Shown: positions 1-10,863 of the stretch, one piece after another
How positions within the stretch are numbered: position 1 is the first letter of the stretch
Layout: each line of letters opens with the position of its first letter
Source: Larix kaempferi
Lineage: Eukaryota > Streptophyta > Pinopsida > Pinales > Pinaceae
Direction of reading: 5' to 3'
NCBI GenBank assembly: GCA_027924585.1
Contig: BSBM01000319.1
Coordinates: forward strand, 5,671,001 to 5,735,000
DNA length: 64,000 nt
The notes under the pieces: generated by a model
The model's database searches: none
What the model was told of the DNA's origin: nothing
Seen by the model: only the letters and a program-made list of their open reading frames with translations
Translations under genes and position numbers: made by a program

Positions 1-473
1 ATTTTCTCCTTGCCCTTCTTGACTCTGTCAGCCTGTACATTGTCCCACCACAATGAGGCATGACCCTTCAACCTCAGACATGCAGTCTTAACCCGTTTAG
101 GATCCTCGATCTGCTCTATGTCGAAGTATTTCTCCATCTCTCTGAACCAGTCGATCAAGTCTTCTGGATCCAGACTCCCCGAGTAGGTACGAACGTCTAT
201 CTTTGCCCGACCTCTCATATCCGTTAGAAGCTTGATGAGTTTTTCTTCTGGTTCATCTTCTGCTGCTTCCCCTGGCTCCACTTCTTCGACTTCCTCGTCG
301 CTGTGGTCTAATGCATCAGGAATACAACCATGCCTTTGGCTTTCTTTGATCGCTGTGACTTCATTTGTCAAAGTTTGCATCGTTCGGACGCACTCGTCGA
401 ACATCTCACGATCAATTGTGACTGCTACGCCACGCGCTCTTCGTCCTCGGACATTAACGCCTCTGTGAGACAT
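1..473 (-). CDS. Ty3/gypsy gag, 5' part, runs off the window
   Basis: An uninterrupted minus-strand frame runs from an ATG at 473 through the left edge, giving 157 codons. It starts MSHRGVNVRGRRARG, has an acidic Glu-rich stretch near residues 65-85, then a retrotransposon gag core with DLIDWFREMEKYF and LKGHASLWWD. The same block occurs in the chromovirus gag at 52.8 kb (HLIDWINEFDKYF, LKGHASLWWD). Gag forms the cytoplasmic virus-like particle that packages element RNA. It lies about 180 bp downstream of a primer-binding site and LTR on the same strand, the expected order. No stop is seen in the visible part, so this copy may be younger than the 52 kb element. The zinc knuckle and pol would lie outside the window. 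Confidence 0.85.
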   Translation of the reverse strand, partial: MSHRGVNVRGRRARGVAVTIDREMFDECVRTMQTLTNEVTAIKESQRHGCIPDALDHSDEEVEEVEPGEAAEDEPEEKLIKLLTDMRGRAKIDVRTYSGSLDPEDLIDWFREMEKYFDIEQIEDPKRVKTACLRLKGHASLWWDNVQADRVKKGKEK

Positions 474-651
474 TTTCAACCTCTGCTGAAACTCCCACTT
501 GTCCAATCGCAACCGAACTTCAACAAGTTGTGTACAACTCTACCCAACCTCAGCTGGAGCTGTTCAACGCACTTGCAGGCTCAATATCACTCGACGCTCT
601 TCTGCACATAGGGGTTCACCTCCCGCTTAATTCAACCGGACTCACTTCCGA

Positions 652-663
652 GCTTTGATACCA
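652..663 (-). other. Primer-binding site of the left gypsy element
   Basis: The minus strand reads TGGTATCAAAGC, one base from the plant initiator tRNA-Met complement TGGTATCAGAGC. It lies two bases inside the proposed LTR end and upstream of gag. Confidence 0.7.
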
Positions 664-665
664 AC

Positions 666-1602
666 TGACTCAAGTCGCCTTCTCGCAACAAGGTTCTTGC
701 TTAACATTACACACGACACAACCACAATGTTCACACAAACAAGGTGTAAAACAAGATGCCAGAAGTGGCTTATATTACTTCTACCAATCAGTTACAATGC
801 GGAATAACTATAAATGCAAATAACTAACTATCTGTCGGCCTTAGCCATTACAATACAGAAGTAACTATGGTGTGCTCTCTCAGTGTGTCGACCTCACCCT
901 CTCCTGGTTCGCTGCGAAACTCTGAGCTATGGCTCGATCTTCTTTGCGTTCGGAAGGTGTGTGACTGTTCTCTCCAATCTACAGAACTTCTCCCCGAACT
1001 CTGCTCTGCCACTGCTTGACTCTCCAAAATGCCAAGTCCCCTCAACTAATCCAACTCCCTGGCCTTCTACTCCATTGCAGCTATTCCCGAGACCATTGCG
1101 ATCCCCGAGACACGCATTCTTTGTCAACCGATCCTTCCACGATCCTGCAGACTTGCAACTGTCAGCGTCCCGACTGTGCTGCACAGCCTCTGCTAGTGAT
1201 GACATCCGTCATGTCTTTCACCCACCTGCAATAACTGCCATTAACTTCCTTAGCAACCCTGAACTATTTCTAAGTACTCTCCTTGAATTCTAGGCATCCT
1301 TCTGATAAGCTACAACAAACGATCACATCGGCCATACTGTCCTCTATCATCTTCGACTCGCCTGTTGGCTTCACTCTGCGCTTAGGCTTCACCATTCCAT
1401 CCCGTCCTCCTCGCTTGGATCATGCCCAACTTGTCGACGTCGCGGTCCGACAACATGTCGACCTTCCCATGACTCTGCGGCAACTTGTCGACTATCGACT
1501 GACGTATGTTGACTACTGACATGTCGACTGCTTCGATAGTTCTCTGCTCGACTTATTGACTTCAACGAGTCAATCTGTTTCACTCACCAGCTGTCGTCGG
1601 CA
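666..1602 (-). mobile_element. Ty3/gypsy LTR (937 bp)
   Basis: On the minus strand this interval begins TGCCGACGACAG straight after a purine tract (AGAGGGGG) and ends GACTTGAGTCA, two bases before the primer-binding site, so it has TG...CA ends. Its partner LTR would lie left of the window. The right boundary is inferred from the purine tract only. ORFs inside it are chance. Confidence 0.5.
769..776 (-). promoter_or_regulatory. Possible LTR TATA box
   Basis: The minus strand reads AATATAAG about 100 bases before the LTR end, a plausible place for the U3/R promoter. No independent support. Confidence 0.3.
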
Positions 1603-1700
1603 CCCCCTCTGGTCGACTCTACTCATGTCTATGAAATTTGACTGATCTGCCTAGGCCCCGATGCTCCTGCATCATCAAGCTTCCTGGTCCAAAGAAGCAC
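1603..1700 (-). other. Remnant of a gypsy internal 3' end
   Basis: Just upstream of the LTR on the minus strand is GATGCAGGAGCATC followed by a purine tract. The same 14-mer lies just before the 3' LTR of the chromovirus at 57.1 kb, where it encodes DAGAS after the chromodomain. It therefore looks like the end of an internal region, although no integrase is visible further upstream. Confidence 0.4.
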
Positions 1701-1859
1701 ACACATAAGTGACTTAATAAGTTACTTTAATGATCACCTGAGCAAAGGTTTAATGGGTATATCTGTAGTAAAATCTGGAGCAAGATTGACAACCATAATC
1801 TAACTTGACAGGTTGACTTGACTGAGATCAGTGATAGATTTTTGAGCTACATTTCTTCT

Positions 1860-2140
1860 TTCCATGTACAAGAAACAATACAAGCATACTCTTAGGGGGA
1901 GCAGATAAGTATTCAGGAAGAAACATTTTTTGGGGGCATTGTGAAGCTTTTGATGACTTGAGTGTTAAGTATTTGACCCTTTGCCATTGATGCCAAAGGG
2001 GGAGAGATGCAGAAAAAAGAGGGAGTTAGTGAGTTGTTGTCATCAATGACAAAGGGGTAGATTTAAGATTGAAGTTGTCATTGATGCCAACAAGTGTTGT
2101 GAAGTGGCTTGTATGGATATTGGAATGACATTGCGGGAAT
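1860..2140 (+). mobile_element. Possible copia-type element 3' end remnant
   Basis: The tract includes TTAGGGGGAGCAG, then ATTGATGCCAAAGGGGGAGA near 1985-2005, which resembles the polypurine-tract region seen at the end of many plant copia elements. A degenerate second copy (GATGCCAACAAG) follows near 2085. No protein frame survives, and the call rests on the motif only. Confidence 0.25.
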
Positions 2141-2300
2141 TTGAAGGACAACGATAGATTTCAATCTTGCGATCATCCTTCAGAGTCGTTGCGGGCATAC
2201 ATAAAGAAACCTTTGCATGCATCTTTTGAGCCCTTGCGGGCATTTCTAAGGACTCTTGTGGGCATATGGAGAAAGGCATCTCAGACTTACGGGCATTCTG
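2110..2300 (+). repeat. Dispersed GCGGGCAT motifs
   Basis: Short motifs of the form TTGCGGGCAT or TTGTGGGCAT recur four to five times at irregular spacing. They are the reverse complement of the ATGCCCGC motif repeated at 2545-2900. Confidence 0.5.
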
Positions 2301-2544
2301 GAAGGGCTTGCTGGAATTATGGAACTCATGAAGATCATGACTATGAGGTCTTAGAAGAAATCCATGGAACCCCTATATGTGATGGATAAGTCCATGACAT
2401 GGAAAATTAAGGATATGAAAGAATGTTAATGACCCATATTGTGGTCATTTACCACATTGGAGACATAAAGAAATAATTGAAGTCGAGTTGCTAAAGGAGT
2501 TTTTTTTTTAACAAGAATACAATGTCATTCCTTTCCTTTGGCTT

Positions 2545-2900
2545 GAAATATGCCCGCAAGGGGCTTGGGATATGCCCGCAAGGGGCTTGAAATATTCCCA
2601 CACAAGGGGCTATGAAATATGCCTGCAAGGGGCTTGGGTATGCCCGCGCAAGGGTTTAAATATGCCCACAAAAGGCATATATTAATATATGCTCGCACAA
2701 GGCATTAATATATGCCCGCACAGGGGTTTATATATGCCCGCAAAAGCATTAATAATATGCTCGTGCAAGGCTTAATAATATATGCTTGCAAAGGCATTAA
2801 TATATGCCCACAAAGGAATTAATAATATTCCCACACAAGGCTATAATCTGAGGCAGTTGACAAAGATCAGGAATAATATGCCTGCACAAGGTTGTAATCC
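2545..2900 (+). repeat. Degenerate ATATGCCCGCAAGGGGCT tandem repeat
   Basis: About a dozen imperfect units built on ATATGCCCGCAAGGGGCTTG, about 20-30 bp each, with ATTAATAT inserts in the later units. No reading frame is conserved. Confidence 0.75.
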
Positions 2901-3142
2901 ACTAGCAACAATTATAGGGTGAAGCCATCAAATCAAATTCTTATACAATGGATTCTTATAGGGTGAAGCCATCATTTTCCATTTCTTATGATCTATTACT
3001 TGAACCTATCTAGGAAGTTATCGTAAGATCTTGACCTACATATTTCATGCCCTGCAAGCTGATATTTCTATCAGTATAGGGTATATGAGATAATGTGTTA
3101 TGGTGTTAATGTGTTTACATTCATAAACTTGACTAAAAATGA

Positions 3143-3540
3143 TTAAAAACACGTGTAAGCCACCACAAGGAAGGATAGAATAAATATAACCTTGTGATCT
3201 AACCTCCAATCTTCATGATGCCTCCAACAAATTGTTGGCCTTGGTGTATCCCTCAAAAGAGTCATCGCTTCTGGACACGCACTGCATTCCTTATGTACAG
3301 CTACTGGGTTTCTCACACAACGCCACAAGATAGATTTTGAATAGCAACCTATGTCTTTGTACATCTGAATATTTTGAATAGCAACCTCATCAATTGGGTC
3401 TACAAGATAGAGGACCTGTAAAGAAAAACAGTGTGGCACAGTTGTCATGTTGTATGTATTACTACAGTACAATAAAATTTTGTAATTATTGTGGAAAAGA
3501 GAAACCATACCTCAATATCCTTCAAGTCCAGCATGTCCCA
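3143..3540 (-). pseudogene. Unrecognised gene fragment, probably two exons
   Basis: The minus strand has a frame that can be spliced. A short exon ending DLKDIE meets a GTATGG donor at 3510, and a TTTACAG acceptor at 3416 opens an exon starting VLYLVDPIDEVAIQN. That exon continues about 80 residues with four cysteines (KSILWRCVRNPV, CSACPEA). The opening VLYLVDP recalls the QVFYVxDP motif near the end of DUF4216 in CACTA transposases, but the rest does not match what I know of that domain. No confident function. The following 3540-3660 tract resembles 6165-6310, so the fragment is probably part of a mobile or duplicated unit. Confidence 0.3.
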
Positions 3541-3660
3541 AAAACAATGAGCTACAATAACCATTAAAGTATTGAAAACAATAACAGTAATAGCAGTAGC
3601 AATCTATATATAACAATAGCAATATATATCATATATGAACCAATTATAAACTCAACATCA
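3541..3660 (+). repeat. Dispersed repeat, copy 1 (with 6165-6310)
   Basis: Both copies share a CATTAAAGTAYTGAAAACAA block, an AGCAATATATAT block and an AACCAATTATAAAC block in the same order. Divergence is high. The rest of 3660-4400 is AT-rich with no feature I can support. Confidence 0.45.
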
Positions 3661-4439
3661 TATGTTGGGGAAGACCTCCCTTATCCTCAAACTTCAACCT
3701 ATCAGAGTTAGGTTACTTGCATGAGACTCAACTAGAACAACATACCTATGAAAGGAGAGAACCCAGAACTGGAAAAGACCCTAAAATAGATCATCCAACC
3801 CTCACAAATAAAAAACAGTAGCAGCACAACAATACGACCAACACACAATAAAAAACGACAGCAAAGTACTCCAAAAAATTCATGTAAGGTAGCGCTATGG
3901 TGGATGGCACCTAAGGATGGATCTTCAGGTCAATTCAAGGGTGGAAAACAATCGTAAGGGGTCACACTAGTCATCAACAAGCTAGACGTCAACATTTAAT
4001 GGTTAATTGCTAATAGATACATCAAAGCTTACTTCTCAATTCCCTGGATACCGGTCAAATTGTATCTTAACAAAGGCTTATATAGGACATGAACCTGATA
4101 CTTGGCTTGTCCAAATTCTATTCCCCCTTTTTAAGACACTTCATCGTATCAAAGAGAAACGCAACTACATTCGAATGTTCAATAGAACATTGAGTTCTTT
4201 ATAGTAGGTGAAGATGTTAATTTTTAGAAATTTGTTAACGCGTACATTGCAATATTTCAATACAAGTTGGACACATTTTTTGATGAATTAATTTGTATGT
4301 TTTTAAAACTTTTATAGATAGATGAGAATTAACAATAATATTTAAATACAATTATTAATATTATTTATGATTGCCTTTAGTTTGACATTTTTTTGCATTA
4401 CACCACTTGATTTCCCCATTCAAAATATTTTTTTTAATT

Positions 4440-4870
4440 TGCATTCTTAAATCAAATATTTGTAATTAAAATCATCTCATAAAAGCCAACAAGGCATGCA
4501 CAAAGTTTTGTAAATGTGTATTCTTAAGTTAATAGTTTATAATTGCAATAATCTCATATAAGCCAACAAGGCATGAAATAAATTATTGACTTTTATTTGC
4601 GTATATTCATTAATAAGAGGAGTTTATCAATGCAGTATGTAATTTTTATTGCTAATGAGTGCTAAGTGGTATTAAGGGTAGTACGTGATTGGTCATAAGT
4701 GAGTGACATTGAACTATAAGAAATTTGATTTCTCAATTCATTTTTTTGTAAGTTTGTATTACTAACTCAATTATGATTAACTGAAATAATCTCTTACAGG
4801 CCAACAAAGCACGAGATATGTTCTATCTTTTATCTTCTTATATGCATTAAATGAATGTATAAATGTAGTA
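4440..4870 (+). repeat. Three irregular copies of an AT-rich unit
   Basis: The phrase AATCATCTCATAAAAGCCAACAAGGCATG or a close variant occurs near 4470, 4550 and 4785. Each is preceded by a similar TTTGTA...CTTAA tract. Spacing is uneven. The tracts at 4200-4440 and 4870-5750 are AT-rich and hold nothing I recognise. Confidence 0.45.
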
Positions 4871-5959
4871 TGTAATTTTTGGAATAAAATACAATGTAAA
4901 ACCATATAATTAATTGATAATGAGTACTAAGTGGACTATTTAGACTCATTCGATATGTGCCATAAATAAATTCAAAAGAGCATGGGGTCATATATAAAGT
5001 TCAACTAAAAGATTTGAAAAATATGTTTCAACATCTATTTCTTCGACATTTAAAAATCTTATCATTTTCTTTGCCTTTTGGTGAAAGTAATTCTCGGCCA
5101 TGATTTCTTAATTCGATTTCTTCACACTTTCATTGTGTATGTATAATGTTGTACCTAACAACTATCCCAATTTTGACGAATTTATAGTTATTATTTGGTT
5201 CGACATCAATACATTTCTTATAATTTATTTTATTTTAATTTAATATTGTGATTTCCTTCCAATCATGCTATATTATAATATGTTATTTAACAATAAAAAT
5301 ATTTAATATGATACTTTGTTCACTTCAAATATAGATAGAGATCTTCTTGTAATAAAACATGCAATTATGTGTGCAGCTTAACTTCATTAATCCTACATTT
5401 TATATCTTCATGAATATTTTTTCTCACGATTCAACAAATTACAGATTTTCATATACTCCTCCTAATTTATGGCATACCGAACTAGTTGTAAATGATACAA
5501 CTTTTGATTTTTTATGATTGTATATTAAAAACACTTGGAGTAAATAAAATTTGTGATCAATAAAAACATTCTTTCTAGGATTAGTTTTTCCAATTTTAAT
5601 GGAATATTTCTTTAATGCATAATTTTTACAAATTAAATGAAATAAATAAAATGTTGACAAAAAAATTCAATGTCATTGAAGTCCTTGTAATAGAATTTTT
5701 CTAGATTTATTGAAATAGGTGTTGTTGTATAGCTCAACGTTACCATGCAAGGGCCAATCACGAGTCACCACAAGGCTAAACATCACATACAAGTAAACAT
5801 GCAAGTCAACATAACATAACAAGGCAACACGATGTCATACTAGGATCATGCACATCAATTCAACGTCAGGATAGGTTACCCGGCCTTCGCAACTGTATGT
5901 GGTCATATGTCTCATGTGTCTCATGCAAAGAGTGGAAGCTCATAATCATCATCCATGGA

Positions 5960-6075
5960 TAAGGGATCTCATGTTGTCATCTCATCTTCCTCAGGTTAAC
6001 TCAGCAAGGGGTGGCCAGCTCCTTGAGGATAGTCCTCGGAAGATGACACACATATTCAAAAAGCTATGCAACAAA
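5960..6075 (+). repeat. Direct repeat, copy 1
   Basis: The block from GTCATCTCATCTTCCTCAGG through the AAGATGACACACATATTCA part recurs at 6308-6400 with a few substitutions and a short insertion. The next bases, AAGCTATGCAACAAAGTGAA, resemble a tract in an intron of the CACTA element 1 transposase near 16280, so this is probably CACTA-derived. Confidence 0.6.
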
Positions 6076-6164
6076 GTGAACAAACATTTCGCATATAAAT
6101 TTCAAAAAGCACAAACATAGTTATATTAATTGTTCTAATCAGCACAGTACTATCAAACATAGAG

Positions 6165-6400
6165 CTGCAGAAATCATTAAAGTACTGAAAACAAAAACAA
6201 TAATAACAATAGCAATATATATAAGATCTAAGTTGTTAATGAAAGACAACAATGTTGAAATAACAATAACATACGTATATTAGATCTAAACCAATTATAA
6301 ACGATATGGTCATCTCATCTTCCTCAGGTTAACTCAGGAAGGGGTGGCCAGTCCCTTGAGGATAACCATAGTCCTCGAAAGATGTCACGCATATTCAGAA
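6165..6400 (+). repeat. Copy 2 of both neighbouring repeats
   Basis: 6165-6310 matches 3541-3660, and 6308-6400 matches 5960-6075. The junction shows that the units were copied together or nested. 6400-6650 has no further recognisable feature. Confidence 0.5.
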
Positions 6401-6659
6401 ATATGAACCGAGCAATAAAATCCACATGTGAAACCTCAATTCTAAAATATGACCATGCACTGACTAGATCAAGAAACTTGTAACAAAACTATAAATATTT
6501 CATGCCTTTACTCAGTCAAATACAAATCTTAAATGTTTCAACTACATTTTTTATGTTTTTTTTTTTTTCCAGAAATTCGAAGTGGGGGACTTCATCTTCA
6601 TTGTGTTGACCTGTTGTAGTTGGTGCTCCCTTTATTTCTGTTGATTGTTTGGGCATGCC

Positions 6660-6912
6660 CTACTGTACCATACTTCTGGTACGTCGATTAGCAGGGCATG
6701 GAGGTCGATGGAGAGGGGCATCATCTGCAAAAACCAAGACAGTTATATAGATATAAATGCACATTTATTATTGAGATGCGTATTTCATTATTTCCAATAT
6801 CATTACAATGATCTTTACCTATTGGCTGACTAGCTGAGATAACTGAAGTGTTCATTGGTTCTGCCATTTGTTCCTCTCTCGGTTGAGCATGAACAGGTAC
6901 ATGATATGCCAT
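6660..6912 (-). pseudogene. Last exons of the SET/transposase-like gene
   Basis: An exon reading MAYHVPVHAQPREEQMAEP ends with SASQPIG at a GTAAAG donor near 6820. After an intron ending TTTTTGCAG, the final exon reads DDAPLHRPPCPANRRTRSMVQ and stops at TAG 6662-6660. The proline-rich, basic tail has no known motif. Confidence 0.45.
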
Positions 6913-6996
6913 TCACAGAAGAATATTAATTAGTACACGTCATCAATTATGTATTTAAAATCATATTAAATACTTATGTTTTATAGCATACATACC

Positions 6997-8150
6997 TTAA
7001 TGAATAGGCATCTCCCCACCAACGCGTGGTATCGGTTCAGTACCGCTACCCTTGTTGCTTTTGTTGCTCTCACCTTGAAAACAAAAAAAAAACATTTGTT
7101 TTTCGATGTAATCATTCATGAATAGATTACAAAAGTACATTATAATGATGGCCTTATTGATTTTATTTACCTCTGCGTTCATCAATGGGGAATTTGGGGT
7201 TTGCCCCAAGCTTTTTCGACGTTCCAGCACATGCTGAAAACCGTACTTGAAGCCGAGCCTTAAGTCTTCTTCAGTGGCTGCCTCTTGAAAAGCATTTCCT
7301 TGCAATGCATAACACCATGAAAAGTGTTTGTGATAAATCAATTAATTGTTCGCTACAGTTAGAATTTTTTTGGCTACAAATAATGATCGTTTGATTCTTA
7401 CAATTCATGCCCTTAGTTTCTGATATCCACCCTAGCCCATTTTGTGTTGCCCATGTTTTTCTACTCTTGCCTTTGTCGCTTTAGAGGTGTCAGGGATCCT
7501 ATGAAAGGTTGCAAATATGTTAGATATCGCAACTTAAATATATTTAAAAGTTTTAAAAAAATTGAACATTGTTCATTGAAAATATGATATGTGTCATACC
7601 TTCTTGAACTGATTGATCGAGTATTTCCTTGTTTTCTCAATTCTTTCTCCTTTGCATCATCCATGAGCTCCTTCCACTCCTTCTCTGGAACCATCGAAGG
7701 ACGTTCATCTTATGGTTAATTTGCAAATTATCCCTATAATATGCCCTGACATATTTCAAATTTGAGCCAGCTGGTGAGGTGACACATTTTTTGTTGAAGG
7801 TATCACCAAACAAGCTAACCATGTGGTTCATCAAATCATCTTTCAATTTGTCATTTTGGGCATTCCACCGTGTACGAATGGTGGGCTCAAAAATCTCCAA
7901 TGCATTCTCATGCAGGTTCTTATAAAAAACATTATTTCCTACAAAAAAATATGATCATTAATTAAAACTAATTTGAGGTATGTGGCTTTGAATTACATGA
8001 AAAAAAACACTGAATAAATTAAATAATGCCTGCAATCTTTGGTATCTTGATTGCAACACATTCTTGGTCCACCAAGAAGCTAACCGACAATGATCCACAT
8101 TTTGGGAATTCCACCGTGTACGAATGGTGGGCCCAAAAATCTCCAACGCA
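6997..8150 (-). pseudogene. Ptta/En/Spm-like plant transposase exons
   Basis: The spliceable minus-strand reading runs NALEIFEPTIRTRWNAQNDK, DDLMNHMVSLFGDTFNKK, VRAYYRDNLQINHK, then MVPEKEWKELMDDAKEKEL, a GGYQKLRA segment, and EAATEEDLRLGFKYGFQHVL. This order of a charged RWN region, a W-containing linker, and a C-terminal E-rich helix is typical of the plant transposase family (Pfam Transposase_24) found as the second protein of CACTA elements. The link between NHKMN and ERPSMVPEKEW needs a one-base frame change near 7690. A TAG interrupts the segment near 7430. The 5' exon is present twice because of the 246-bp duplication. Confidence 0.55.
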
Positions 8151-8343
8151 TTCTCATGCAGGTTCTTATAAAAAACATTATTTCCTGCAAAAAAATATGA
8201 TCATTAATTAAAATTAATTTGAGGTATGTGGCTTTGAATTATATGAAAAAAAACACTGAATAAATTAAATAATGCCTGCAATCATTGGTATCTTGATTGC
8301 AACACATTCTTGGTCCACCAAGAAGCTAACCGACAATGATCCC
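7852..8343 (-). repeat. 246-bp tandem duplication spanning an exon and intron
   Basis: 7852-8097 and 8098-8343 align end to end with few mismatches. Each copy holds the exon start EIFxPTIRTRWNxQN, its intron, and part of the preceding exon (DHCRLASWWTKN in one frame). The second copy joins coding sequence to the wrong partner, which breaks the gene. Confidence 0.9.
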
Positions 8344-8399
8344 CTGCTAACCACACGTACTATGCCAGAATAACAACTTTCACATTTGATGCTACTTTC

Positions 8400-8611
8400 C
8401 TCTCTAACATCCTGTGAAGTAGTGGTGGTTGAAGGGCCCTATTTATCTCCAACATCTGGTGAGGTCGTAGCATCTAAAGTGCATTTTTGGTGATGAGAGT
8501 CAAACAGCCTCGTTGGTACGGTAGATTGATGATGTGTTGAACCTTCGCTACTACCAATACCAAACTCTGCAGTCTGTACTTGATGCACGGGTTTTATCTC
8601 CAAAAATTCCT
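8400..8611 (-). pseudogene. Low-complexity exon of the same gene
   Basis: After a TTTTTGTAG acceptor the frame reads EFLEIKPVHQVQTAEFGIG, then a Ser/Thr/His-rich stretch with an in-frame TAG near 8438. No domain was recognised. Confidence 0.35.
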
Positions 8612-8689
8612 ACAAAAAGAAAACTTCAATTGATTAGATCATATAAAAAAAAAGAATTCAAATAACATAAATGAATATATGTCATAGTT

Positions 8690-8915
8690 CGTAAAATCTA
8701 ACAAAGATGCCACTTACCCCGTATTGTTCTATTTTTTGCCTCAAGTCATCAATTTTTGCTTTGATTTCTTCAGACCTGGGTTTGATTACAATAAGTCTAA
8801 GAAGGTCTCGATTGCACTTTTTCAAAGCCTTCTTCACAATTTCCATTGGGTTGGTTGAATAAAATATATCTTCCTCAGCGACCATCTCATCATCCGGATG
8901 TGGTGTGCTCTATGA
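8690..8915 (-). pseudogene. Coiled-coil exon of the same gene
   Basis: Reading from STPHPDDEMVAEEDIFYS, the exon continues through EIVKKALKKCNRDLLRL and EEIKAKIDDLRQKIEQYG to a GTAAGT donor. Heptad spacing of I/L residues suggests a coiled coil of about 45 residues, a plausible multimerisation segment. Clean acceptor and donor sites support a real exon. Confidence 0.55.
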
Positions 8916-9043
8916 ACGTCAATCAATAAAAGTAGTTAATTTATTTTTATCATTACAAAAAATTACGTAAAAAAAATAAAATGCATATAATAACAAAAAT
9001 AAGCACTTTAATCATGTTTAGGTACTATTACGCTGTCATTTAC

Positions 9044-9079
9044 CGGATGCGACAACATTGGCGACTTCCCACGGTCACC
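9044..9079 (-). pseudogene. 36-bp mini-exon (GDRGKSPMLSHP)
   Basis: Bounded by TTGTGGCAG on the acceptor side and GTAAATG on the donor side, it encodes 12 residues. It is a near copy of the end of the mini-exon at 10968-11027, and the flanking introns match as well. Confidence 0.5.
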
Positions 9080-9194
9080 CTGCCACAATACAAGAAGCAA
9101 GACATATTCATATCGAAAAGTAAAAATTGAACCGTGTATAATAAACATGATTAATGAAGAAATCTTTTATTGTTAATATGACAGTCTTGTTTAC

Positions 9195-9232
9195 CTGTCC
9201 AAAAGCCGTATGTGTGCTATGAGTATCGCCCC
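9195..9232 (-). pseudogene. 38-bp mini-exon (GDTHSTHTAFGQ)
   Basis: Acceptor TTGTGGCAAG and donor GTAAAC are both present. The acceptor region copies the tract in front of the other two mini-exons. Confidence 0.45.
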
Positions 9233-9275
9233 CTTGCCACAATACAATAAGAATGATATCATATTGAAATATTGA

Positions 9276-9280
9276 GCTCA
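9276..9280 (+). other. Target-site duplication GCTCA, left copy
   Basis: The 5-mer directly precedes the solo LTR and recurs directly after it at 10864-10868. Confidence 0.9.
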
Positions 9281-10863
9281 TGTAACGCCCCCTTCCATCA
9301 TTGGATGCAAGGAAGGAAAACGTTAACAACACACGGGCTTATCGGAGACTTAGCCCCAATAATTTTTGCACATAAATTCCTAACATTTTAAAACTTCTAT
9401 ATGCAAATTCGTTTCCATATAAAACACAGCGGAATGAACATGCTAACAAGCACTCAAACAGACAGTAATTGCAATCATATCAATCACAGCAGAGAATGAT
9501 TCAACATACAGAGACCCAAGCGCATTCATATGCCATGCATGGATTCTATATTAATTCATTTCATTACACATGGTCAATTTAACATATTGCAGAACACAAA
9601 ATGGAACAATTTATAATCCACATAACACTTATCTTGAGAAGTTGACGTCCAACAACTGGCTACGTGAAGGCAACGTTCCTCCCAACCGTAGATCTCTATC
9701 CAGCCTATATTCCTTCAGCTGAGAGATCACCCCCAAGCTGGGCTGTGTATCCACTAAGGAGGACTAGCTGGGTTCACTCATAGGCATGGTTTCAGTCAAG
9801 CATCCAAGCAGATAGAGGAGGGTAATGCTAAGCCAGTGAGCTCAACCACAGAGCTACAGGCATCTCAAGTGGGCTCAACAGTCAGGCACCCACATTACCT
9901 ACCGCATCCAACACAAGGAAGATCCCCTTCTCTGTTACACAGTCCCTCAGGAAACTCTTCCCTCCAGTGCTCTTCAGGATGGGCATAGAAAGGTCCAGCT
10001 GCTGATCCTTGAGATCCTAGCCTTCACAGGGTTTATCAAGCATACCCAACCTCTGCATAGTCAATCCCCACTTGATTTCTCACCATTCTGCTCACCAAAG
10101 ACTCAAATCCGTCACTCGTTTTCTGAGCTGCAAAAACTGGGTTTTCCCATTGATTTCGGGGTAGCTAATGCTCCCAAATTCGCCCCAAGGTTCATGCTAA
10201 TGGATTCCCCATTGGATTTCCCTATCCCATGCCAAATCTGGACGTTTTTGGTCTTTCAAAATCTGAGTTCTCTCAAGGTCGCGATTTTCTGGTTTCCTCA
10301 CTGTTGGCTCTCGTTTTTGGATAGGAATGATGCTAGCTAGTTTCACCATGGAATGGGGTGAGAATGAAGCAACCTCCCATGAGGTTGAGTGACTTCTTGC
10401 CCAATTAATCAGAGCCCATGCCCACCCATACGAATTTCAGGGCTGCCCATGCTCCATTGAAGCCATGGGATGAAATCTCAACCACCTTCTTACAGCAGGC
10501 ATTAATGTCACCTAGGGAAGTCAATGGGTTCTCATAATGACAAATGGCAGCCTAGGGTTTAATCCCATAGCCCCCTCACCACTCCCTAGTGGATACACAT
10601 GGCCCCTTCTCATTCGTTGCCTCCATAGCCAGTTTTTTTGGTATTTTATTTCAATGTTAAATATTTACATCAATTTACAATATCCCATGGCTTAATAGCA
10701 CGTGGGTAACAAAACATCAAGCGGGTCTAATTTAAAATAAAGTTCGAGCATAAACTAGCGGGGCCTTGGCCTTGAGATCCACGCTAGGGAAACATACATC
10801 GTTTGTTTACAATATTTACATTAGAGCCAATATTTCCGAAGGGTTCAAAATTGGGGTATTACA
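9281..10863. mobile_element. Solo LTR of 1583 bp
   Basis: The insertion begins TGTAACGCCCC and ends GGGGTATTACA, so its ends form an imperfect inverted repeat TGTAAYRCCCC. It is flanked by GCTCA on both sides. No primer site, polypurine tract or coding sequence lies inside, and the length suits a gypsy LTR. The TGTAATACCCC start seen on the minus strand is common in plant gypsy LTRs, so minus orientation is slightly favoured. It splits the intron between two mini-exons of the SET/transposase-like gene. A solo LTR arises by recombination between the two LTRs of a full element, so a complete element once sat here. Confidence 0.85.

Noticed and set aside
883-1293. 136-codon frame in the left region
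   Set aside because: It lies inside the LTR, opposite to its direction, with no domain and overlapping frames on both strands.
2898-2920. CACTAGCAACAATTATAGGG as a CACTA end
   Set aside because: It matches the family end at six bases only and lies beside an unrelated local duplication (TATAGGGTGAAGCCATC twice).
3965-3990. CACTAGTCATC as the missing left end of element 1
   Set aside because: Only CACTAGT matches, there is no ATT duplication beside it and no GCGACG motifs lie inside.
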